From contig CAJMMA010000053.1 in assembly GCA_905214435.1 (NCBI GenBank), positions 1-13,376 of the forward strand: a DNA stretch of 13,376 bases. Direction: 5' to 3'. Under the pieces are notes generated by a model. It made no database searches and was not told where the DNA came from. It saw nothing but the letters and a program-made list of their open reading frames with translations. A program made the position numbers and the translations under genes. The stretch is from an uncultured bacterium. Lineage in GTDB: Bacteria > Actinomycetota > Coriobacteriia > Coriobacteriales > Coriobacteriaceae. Below, in pieces: positions 6,831-12,201 of this stretch. Position 1 is the stretch's first letter; each line of letters begins with the position of its first letter.

Positions 6831-6880
6831 CATTTTCTCGGGGCGCATGCGGGATAAAGCCCAGGTCGCAGCGGCCCTGC
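6831..6880 (+). repeat. 50-bp copy of an internal lysR segment (partner 5331-5380)
   Basis: Bases 6831-6880 match 5331-5380 inside the LysR coding region in the same orientation at 48 of 50 positions, with differences at 6845 and 6865. Similarity ends abruptly at both edges. Read in the lysR frame, the copy still encodes QGRCDLGFIPHAPREN, with one synonymous change and one Glu-to-Ala change. It is too short to be a gene. Confidence 0.9.
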
Positions 6881-6906
6881 ACCTCACAGGAGATGCAGGG
6901 CCATTT
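6873..6906 (+). terminator. Terminator-like hairpin after the EamA gene
   Basis: GGCCCTGCA (6873-6881) pairs with TGCAGGGCC (6894-6902) around a 12-base loop, followed by ATTTT. It lies between the convergent eamA-like and choloylglycine hydrolase-like genes. Most of the left arm comes from the duplicated lysR segment. Confidence 0.6.
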
Positions 6907-6928
6907 TGCATTGCAGTAAAGCTATGGG

Positions 6929-7894
6929 CTACGAACGACGCGGCTCGGGAACCACGAGCCTATCGGGGCTCGCGCCCTCGGCATCCATCAGGCTCACGTA
7001 GCGAATCGATGGGTCATCGTAGGTCGCGTAGTAATAATTGCCCGTACGCGCGCTAAAGCATCCGGTGTAGATGGTCTTCTCGAACTTGCCGTCGCCCATC
7101 TTGGACGCCCCCTCGATCATCGCCACGCCCTCGAGCGAACGGAACATGCGGAGAACGTTTTCGGCCTCGCTGCCCTTTTGCGGGTAATTGGCATTGAGGT
7201 AGGCAGCCTTTACAAAACGGCTCGGCGAATAGCAGTCGCCCGGAATACCGCGCATGCCGGCACCAGCGCCATAAGGCTTGAGCTCGGCGGCGCGCCATGT
7301 CGCCGTCTGCGGAAAATCGCTGGTGGCGGTGATATAGGTGCGCAGGTTTTCCATATGCCACGGGAAAGTCGGCTGGTTGGCAAGGGTATCGACCGGGTCG
7401 TCGTATACATGCAGGCCGTCGGCCATCATCTCGACCACGATACTGCGCTGGCTGTCGCCGATAATCCAATGGAGCAGCGACACGCCCAGGCCCTCGCCGG
7501 CAGATTTGGCGACAATCACCGTATCGCGCAGTGCAGCCTCGGCCTCGTCGACCGTCGAGAACGTCGCCGCCACCCACAGGGGAAACTCGTAGGCCGCGAT
7601 ATTGGTCTTGCCATCAACCGGCCCCTCGGCATACTCGGCATAGCCGGGAAAGTTGAGCCCCGCCACAGCCAGGCCCGCATCGTTGCCGCAATCGAAAAAC
7701 ATGGGATAGTTCTTGTAATCGATACACATACCGATTACCGCATGCGCCGCCGTCGCATCGTCGATAAACGAGTACGGGATGTGGAACCCGCGGGGCACCA
7801 CGCGAACCTGCTCGCCGTATCCAAAGCTCCAGTCGAGGTTGCGGCCCAGATACATGTGGCCGGAATTATCGGTAAATCGAATGCTCGTGCACAT
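6929..7894 (-). CDS. bsh: Choloylglycine hydrolase family enzyme (probable bile salt hydrolase)
   Basis: A 321-residue Ntn-hydrolase. Bile salt hydrolases split glycine or taurine from conjugated bile acids; penicillin V acylases of the same fold cleave other amides. The protein starts Met-Cys, so Cys2 becomes the N-terminal nucleophile after Met removal. The other family catalytic residues are present: Arg18 and Asp21 in GRNLDW, Asn81 in AGLNFPG, Asn173 in NQPTFPW and Arg226 in GIPGDCYSPSRF. The length is close to the usual 315-330. The start is fixed by AGGAGG four bases before the ATG at 7892-7894 and by the need for Cys2; the longer reading frame to 7957 is therefore rejected. No signal peptide is seen, so it is cytoplasmic. 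The choice of bile salt over penicillin-type substrate is probable but not certain. Confidence 0.87.
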   Translation of the reverse strand: MCTSIRFTDNSGHMYLGRNLDWSFGYGEQVRVVPRGFHIPYSFIDDATAAHAVIGMCIDYKNYPMFFDCGNDAGLAVAGLNFPGYAEYAEGPVDGKTNIAAYEFPLWVAATFSTVDEAEAALRDTVIVAKSAGEGLGVSLLHWIIGDSQRSIVVEMMADGLHVYDDPVDTLANQPTFPWHMENLRTYITATSDFPQTATWRAAELKPYGAGAGMRGIPGDCYSPSRFVKAAYLNANYPQKGSEAENVLRMFRSLEGVAMIEGASKMGDGKFEKTIYTGCFSARTGNYYYATYDDPSIRYVSLMDAEGASPDRLVVPEPRRS

Positions 7895-7954
7895 AGCGCC
7901 TCCTAGCTCAATGTTCTTACTAAGGTCATTGTCACCAAACAAAGGAGCGCTAAA

Positions 7955-7994
7955 CAAAAAAGTCCGGACATGACAACAATGTCATACCCGGACT
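7955..7994 (-). terminator. Rho-independent terminator of PDF-B
   Basis: On the minus strand, AGTCCGG (7988-7994) pairs with CCGGACT (7961-7967), with an inner TGAC/GTCA pairing (7971-7974 with 7981-7984), followed by TTTTTTGTTT. It lies 31 bases beyond the PDF-B stop and upstream of the hydrolase gene, keeping the two - strand genes transcriptionally separate. Confidence 0.8.
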
Positions 7995-8025
7995 AAAAAC
8001 GACGAGGTGCGGTGCTTTGGTCCCC

Positions 8026-8445
8026 TTAGACCAACTTTCCAAGACAGTGATCAATCATGTGCTGGATCATTTGCGCCTCAAAGCCTGCGTAATCGCGGCG
8101 GCACTCCTTCATCTTGCCGTCGACGATCTGGTCAAAGGCAACCTTGCACTTGATATAGCGCGTGGACTTGGTGACCTCCTCGTGCGTCAGGCAGCTCTCC
8201 TCCATCTTGCTGGCACCCAGGCCAAACACCAGACGGGGGTTGTAGAGCACGTGGGGCTCGCCGGCGTCGTCCAGGTAGACGCAAACCTTCTTGGTAACGC
8301 CAATCTGGTTAGCGGCAAGGCAGCCGGCATCGTCGAGCGACTTGATGGTATCGATCAGGTCCTGAGCAACCGACTCGTCCTCGACGGTCGCAACCTCGCA
8401 ACGCTGGGACAGGATAGCCTCGTCGTGGCAAAGCTCTTTAATCAT
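8026..8445 (-). CDS. Peptide deformylase-like protein lacking the catalytic Glu (PDF-B)
   Basis: A 139-residue protein related to PDF-A along its full length: both start MIK, share QDL-DT, AAN-IGV and YNP, and end just after motif III. Motif I is GCLAANQIG (41-49), with the usual Gln present as Gln47. Motif II is ESCLT (83-87), keeping the metal ligand Cys85. Motif III is HMIDH (129-133), where the catalytic Glu of HExxH is replaced by Met130; I checked the codon in the sequence (ATG). The two His and the Cys that hold the metal remain, so it may bind metal yet lack normal deformylase activity. The start at 8445 is chosen because GGAGG lies five bases upstream; the ATG at 8457 overlaps that site. 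It is divergent from the permease gene. It could be a binding protein or altered hydrolase; the role is unknown. Confidence 0.85.
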   Translation of the reverse strand: MIKELCHDEAILSQRCEVATVEDESVAQDLIDTIKSLDDAGCLAANQIGVTKKVCVYLDDAGEPHVLYNPRLVFGLGASKMEESCLTHEEVTKSTRYIKCKVAFDQIVDGKMKECRRDYAGFEAQMIQHMIDHCLGKLV

Positions 8446-8479
8446 ACGTTCCTCCATAGGGGTCGTTGTAACCGCTTAA

Positions 8480-8485
8480 GTATAC
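8480..8485 (-). promoter_or_regulatory. Possible -10 box for PDF-B
   Basis: On the minus strand this reads TATACT, 35 bases upstream of the PDF-B start. No convincing -35 is visible. Confidence 0.3.
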
Positions 8486-8577
8486 GGTACCTACACAATT
8501 TCATGCGAAAGATACCGCCCGTCCGTTACAAACCGCCGAACATCAACATGTGAGGAACACCAACTTCACAAAGGCGA

Positions 8578-8583
8578 TATAGT
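8578..8583 (+). promoter_or_regulatory. Possible -10 box for the purine permease
   Basis: TATAGT lies about 55 bases upstream of the permease ATG. The -35 region is weak. I looked for a purine riboswitch in the leader and saw no recognisable core. Confidence 0.3.
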
Positions 8584-8638
8584 AAGTGAGTTCGTGTCAA
8601 TCGGCCTAAACTCGGGGCCGAACAAGGAAAGGGTATGC

Positions 8639-9952
8639 ATGGACGAACTTTTTCACGTCAGTGAGCGCAAGTCCACAATCGGGACCGAACTTCGCGCTGG
8701 ACTGACAACATTCCTGGCGATGGCCTACATCATCGCCGTCAACCCCGCAGTGCTCTCGGGCGCTGGCATCGATGCGGGAGCGCTCGCCTGCGCCACCTGC
8801 CTGGGCGCTGGCATCATGACCATCTGCATGGGCATCTTCGCTAACCGCCCTCTCGCCTGCGCGTCGGGTCTGGGCATCAATGCCATGATCGCGGGCATCG
8901 CCACCACCATGTGCGGCGGTGACTGGCACGTGGCCATGAGCGTTATCTTCCTCGAGGGTGTCGTCATCTTGCTGCTCGTCCTGTGCGGCCTGCGCGAGGC
9001 CATCATGGACGCCATCCCCGTGGTCCTGCGCCACGCTATCTCGGTGGGCCTGGGTCTGTTCATCGCCATGATCGGCCTGTGCGACGCCGGCATTATCACC
9101 GCTGGCGCCGGTACACTCGTCGGTCTGGGCGACATCACCTCCCCCACCTTTATCGTCGGCATCATCTCCATCGTCGTGACGGTTGCCCTGGCCTCCCGCA
9201 ACGTGCCGGGCTCGCTGCTCATCGGTATCATCGTCGCCGTTATCGCCGGCATCCCGCTGGGCGTCACCCACGCCCCCGAGGGCCTCATCGCCCCGCTCGA
9301 TTTCTCGACCTTTGGCGCTCCGTTTGCCAGCACCGCCGACGGCAACATGGCTATCGTGAAGGTTCTGACCGACCCGATGCTGCTCGTCGTGGCCTTCTCG
9401 CTGCTCATGAGCGACTTCTTTGACACCATGGGCACCGCCATGGCCGTCGCCAAGCAGGGCGAGTTCCTGACCGAGGACGGCAATGTCGAGGACATCCGCC
9501 CCATCTTGGTCGTTGACTCCGTGGCCGCCGCTGCCGGTGGCTTTATGGGCGTCTCCTCCATCACCACCTTCGTCGAGTCCACTTCCGGCGCCGCCGACGG
9601 TGGCCGCACGGGCCTCACCTCCGTCACCACCGGCGTGCTGTTCATTCTCGCCGCATTCTTCTCCCCCATCGTCACCATCGTTTCCAGCGCCGCCACCTGC
9701 GGTGCTCTGGTCTACGTTGGCTACCTCATGATGAGCGAGGCCTCCGAGATCGACTGGTCCGACGTGTCGCAGGGTTTCCCGGCGTTCATGATTGTCGCCG
9801 GCGTGCCCTTCACCTACTCCATCTCTGCCGGCATTGGCCTGGGCTTTATCGCCTACGTGATCGTCGCGCTCTTTAAGGGCGAGGCCTCCAAGATCAAGCC
9901 GCTCATGTGGATCGCAGCCCTTGCCTTCCTCGTCTACTTCTTCGTGGCGTAA
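8639..9952 (+). CDS. NCS2/AzgA-type purine permease (hypoxanthine/guanine/adenine)
   Basis: A 437-residue polytopic membrane protein of the AzgA/PbuG branch of nucleobase transporters, which take up purine bases with protons. Landmarks are TTFLAMAYIIAVNPAVLS near the N-terminus, CASGLGINAMIAG (about 74-86) where the family has its Gly-rich GxGxNA motif, DFFDTMGT at 259-266, and ESTSGAADGGRTGLT starting at Glu313. The length is typical. The ATG at 8639 is preferred to the in-frame GTG at 8594 because GGAAAGGG sits just before it and the family normally starts near here. Neighbours are the divergent PDF-B and the downstream surface-protein genes, from which it is separated by a strong terminator. 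The precise base transported cannot be read from the sequence. A degenerate copy of its last 46 bases recurs at 11949-11994. Confidence 0.92.
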   Translation: MDELFHVSERKSTIGTELRAGLTTFLAMAYIIAVNPAVLSGAGIDAGALACATCLGAGIMTICMGIFANRPLACASGLGINAMIAGIATTMCGGDWHVAMSVIFLEGVVILLLVLCGLREAIMDAIPVVLRHAISVGLGLFIAMIGLCDAGIITAGAGTLVGLGDITSPTFIVGIISIVVTVALASRNVPGSLLIGIIVAVIAGIPLGVTHAPEGLIAPLDFSTFGAPFASTADGNMAIVKVLTDPMLLVVAFSLLMSDFFDTMGTAMAVAKQGEFLTEDGNVEDIRPILVVDSVAAAAGGFMGVSSITTFVESTSGAADGGRTGLTSVTTGVLFILAAFFSPIVTIVSSAATCGALVYVGYLMMSEASEIDWSDVSQGFPAFMIVAGVPFTYSISAGIGLGFIAYVIVALFKGEASKIKPLMWIAALAFLVYFFVA

Positions 9953-9982
9953 CAGCATAGTCTGCTAAAGCAAAACAACAAG

Positions 9983-10020
9983 GCGCGGAGTCGCATCGAG
10001 CGGCTCCGCGCTTTTCTTTT
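9983..10020 (+). terminator. Rho-independent terminator of the permease gene
   Basis: GCGCGGAG (9983-9990) pairs with CTCCGCGC (10004-10011) around a 13-base loop, followed at once by TTTTCTTTT. It is a textbook terminator 30 bases after the permease stop. A related copy follows the first surface-protein gene. Confidence 0.92.
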
Positions 10021-10063
10021 AAAGCCAGGCAACGCACGGACGCGTGATGTATTGCTTCCCAAG

Positions 10064-10102
10064 TTTTGGACATTTTGCCCTCCAAACGGCACTACCGCCG
10101 GC
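10064..10102 (+). promoter_or_regulatory. Conserved upstream element of surface-protein gene 1
   Basis: This 39-base block is identical at 38 positions to 12105-12143 upstream of the second paralog. The 43 bases before it cannot be aligned between the copies, and the bases after it are less conserved. It contains TTTGGA/TCCAAA as an inverted repeat (10065-10070 and 10081-10086) and a CCGCCGGC end. It lies about 60-100 bases ahead of the start codon. It may be an operator or leader element; no known riboswitch was recognised. Confidence 0.45.
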
Positions 10103-10132
10103 TACATCTTGCAGATATGCTGAGCGTAATCG

Positions 10133-10145
10133 CATAGGCCCTATG
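10133..10145 (+). promoter_or_regulatory. Palindrome CATAGG-C-CCTATG before surface-protein gene 1
   Basis: This perfect 6-bp inverted repeat with a one-base centre lies just upstream of the GGGAG ribosome binding site (10151-10155). It is kept in the second copy at 12174-12186 with 5-bp arms. It could be an operator or overlap a -10 element. Confidence 0.3.
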
Positions 10146-10160
10146 AGGATGGGAGTAACC

Positions 10161-11927
10161 ATGGCCGCCTTGTTCACGACCCCCAAGCGCAATGGCAAAA
10201 CCTCTGGAGCCCATTTTATCGAGCCCGACGTACGCCGTCGCACGCTGCTCGCACACGGCAGTTGGCGCCGCGTGACACGCCGCATCGTTGTAGGCGCCGT
10301 ATGCGCGCTCACGGTAAGTTCGCTGCTCATGCCGAGCGTCTCACTCGCGGCCGAGTGGGTCAACGTCGGCGGCACTCAGTACAACACTGCAGCAGGCGAC
10401 GAGGCCGGCACCTGGGCCTGGGACGGCGGCGCCGACATGAAGCTCAACGGCTATAACGGCGGCGCGATCGAGGCAGCGGGCAAGCTCAACGTGAGCTACG
10501 AGGGCAACAACACCGTCACTAACGACGATGGCCGCGGCATCAAGGTTAAGGATGGCGCGAACGAGAACGCCGAGCTTAATATTCAGGGCGACGCGTCCAG
10601 CACGCTCAACGTGACATCTTCTCGTGACGCCATCACTTCCGTCGGCAACATCAACATCGACGGCGCTGGCACTGTCAACGCCACGAGCACCGAGCACGAT
10701 GCCATCGATGCCGGGGGCGATGTCACCATCAAGGGCTCGGGAAACGTTAACGCCACGGGCGATTCGGATGGCATCAGGGCCGACGGCAACATCACGATCG
10801 ACAACAGCGGAACCGTCACCGCCAAGGCCACCGAGGATCAGGGTATCGATGCTAACGAGAACCTCATCATAAAGGGCGGCGGCAAGGTGGAGGCAAGCTC
10901 TATCAAAGACAATGCGATTTGGGCCGACGGCAACATCGAGATCTCGGGTGGCAGCCAGGTCAAGGCAAGCTCCGAGGAAGACGCCGCCATCGACGGTAAA
11001 AACAGCCTCACGGTCACGAACGCTTCCCTCAACGCAAGTGGCGTTGGGTATGGCATCTATGTCTACAAGGGCATCACGCTCGATGGCGCGACCGTGACGG
11101 TCCGCGCAAGCTCAGATGGCGGGGAAGTCAGCGCACTCTTCACCGATGAGGACGACATCGTCATCAAGAACGGCTCGACTGTGGATGCGCTCGCAGAAGG
11201 CAGATTCTCGGTTGCAATCTCCACCAGTAATTTCTACTCCGGCGAAGCGGGTGGCCATATCTACATCAGCGACTCCGTTGTCAAGGCCATAGCCCGCTAT
11301 GCCGAGACCGGCGGCGACGGCCCCGACCACTACAGTGGAGACCAGGATGGCGAGATCGCCCCTGAGCGCAGGGGCGTGAACTTCGGCATCTTTGCCCGGA
11401 CCAAGGAGGGCATCACGCCCGCGACCATCTCGATTGTCCGCAGTAAGGTCACGGCCGAGGGAGACACGGCGGCTATCTTTGCGCTTGCCATGAGCGCGGA
11501 CGGCGAGGCGATCGGCACCATCGAGATCGAAGGAGCTCCCATCCAGACGCCCACAGGCGGCAAGATCATTGGCTATCGCAACAAGGAAGAACTCGACGAC
11601 GGCATCTTCTACGCGGTGGGTCAAACCATCGGCACGGGCGACGCTGTGATCGACTCCCCCTATAACGAAGCAGTCGCCAAGAGCACGGCCATCGTGCCTC
11701 CCGAGGAGACCAAGCCCGAGGAAAAGCCCGGCGAGACCAAGCCCGAGGGTTCCAAGTCCGAGGGCACGAAGACGACCAAGACCGTTGCAGTTGCAGCCAC
11801 GGGAGCCAAAACCACCGGCATCCTCGCCGCAACCGGCGACACCTCGAGCGCGGCCATCATAGCGACCGCCCTTGCAGGAACGGCCACCATCGCCGCAGGC
11901 GCCCTGGCGAGTCGCAAACGCTCGTAA
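10161..11927 (+). CDS. Wall-anchored beta-helix surface protein 1 (LAxTG sorting signal)
   Basis: A 588-residue secreted protein. An unusually long signal peptide (basic n-region to about 41, hydrophobic core 42-63, likely cleavage near SLAA/E at 64) leads into repeats of 23-24 residues from about 161 to 303. These follow GNI-I-GSG-V-A-S-D-AI-A, as in DGNITIDNSGTVTAKATE. The regular DGI-x-A-DGNI-I pattern resembles right-handed beta-helix polysaccharide-binding proteins such as the Cthe_2159 family; this is a pattern judgement. Residues 513-535 are a PEE/KP/E-rich wall-spanning stretch. Then come LAATGD (555-560), a hydrophobic helix and RKRS: a cell-wall sorting signal of the LAxTG type associated with class E sortase. 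ATG 10161 follows GGGAG; in-frame ATGs at 10143 and 10149 are less likely. It is probably an adhesin or glycan-binding protein; no enzyme residues are recognisable. Confidence 0.85.
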   Translation: MAALFTTPKRNGKTSGAHFIEPDVRRRTLLAHGSWRRVTRRIVVGAVCALTVSSLLMPSVSLAAEWVNVGGTQYNTAAGDEAGTWAWDGGADMKLNGYNGGAIEAAGKLNVSYEGNNTVTNDDGRGIKVKDGANENAELNIQGDASSTLNVTSSRDAITSVGNINIDGAGTVNATSTEHDAIDAGGDVTIKGSGNVNATGDSDGIRADGNITIDNSGTVTAKATEDQGIDANENLIIKGGGKVEASSIKDNAIWADGNIEISGGSQVKASSEEDAAIDGKNSLTVTNASLNASGVGYGIYVYKGITLDGATVTVRASSDGGEVSALFTDEDDIVIKNGSTVDALAEGRFSVAISTSNFYSGEAGGHIYISDSVVKAIARYAETGGDGPDHYSGDQDGEIAPERRGVNFGIFARTKEGITPATISIVRSKVTAEGDTAAIFALAMSADGEAIGTIEIEGAPIQTPTGGKIIGYRNKEELDDGIFYAVGQTIGTGDAVIDSPYNEAVAKSTAIVPPEETKPEEKPGETKPEGSKSEGTKTTKTVAVAATGAKTTGILAATGDTSSAAIIATALAGTATIAAGALASRKRS

Positions 11928-11948
11928 ACACTTTTTCGCACGGGACGG

Positions 11949-11994
11949 GTGGATCGCGGCCCTTGCCTTCCTCGTCTACTTCTTCGTAGCGCAA
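11949..11994 (+). pseudogene. Degenerate copy of the permease 3' end (duplication scar)
   Basis: These 46 bases match the last 46 bases of the purine permease gene (9907-9952) at 43 positions. Two of the three differences are silent in the permease frame and the third turns the stop TAA into CAA. No start or rest of the gene is present. It is a scar left when the region downstream of the permease was duplicated. Confidence 0.85.
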
Positions 11995-12020
11995 GGGCAA
12001 GGCTGCAAAAGCTGAACAAT

Positions 12021-12059
12021 AAAGCGCGGAGTCGCCATGCGGCCCCGCGCTTTTCTTTT
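12021..12059 (+). terminator. Terminator after surface-protein gene 1 (copy of the permease terminator)
   Basis: AAAGCGCGG (12021-12029) pairs with CCGCGC (12045-12050) and the following TTT, then the tract runs TTTTCTTTT. It aligns with the permease terminator at 9983-10020, with one A-C mismatch in the stem. It is the only good terminator after surface-protein gene 1. Confidence 0.8.
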
Positions 12060-12104
12060 AGCGCCGGTCCCTGCGCCGGCGTGCGGCCTATTTCTCCCCC
12101 CCCA

Positions 12105-12143
12105 TTTTGGCCATTTTGCCCTCCAAACGGCACTACCGCCGGC
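12105..12143 (+). promoter_or_regulatory. Conserved upstream element of surface-protein gene 2
   Basis: This is the second copy of the 39-base block at 10064-10102, with one mismatch (the A at 10070 is a C here). It is preceded by a C-rich stretch unrelated to the other copy. It has the same position relative to the start codon. Confidence 0.45.
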
Positions 12144-12201
12144 AACATCCAGCAGATACGCTGAATCTAGTCGTATAGGCCCTATGAGAACGGGAGCAAC
12201 C

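Noticed and set aside
8458..8638. Purine riboswitch upstream of the purine permease
   Set aside because: I looked for the conserved core and pairing elements and could not find them.
8606..9958. A 450-codon open frame opposite the purine permease
   Set aside because: The Gly/Asp/His-rich translation has no family features; it arises from the GC-biased third positions of the permease.
10044..10160. In-frame N-terminal extension of surface protein 1 from an ATG at 10044
   Set aside because: The extension covers the conserved non-coding element, is not preserved as protein in the second copy, and GGGAG sits correctly before ATG 10161.
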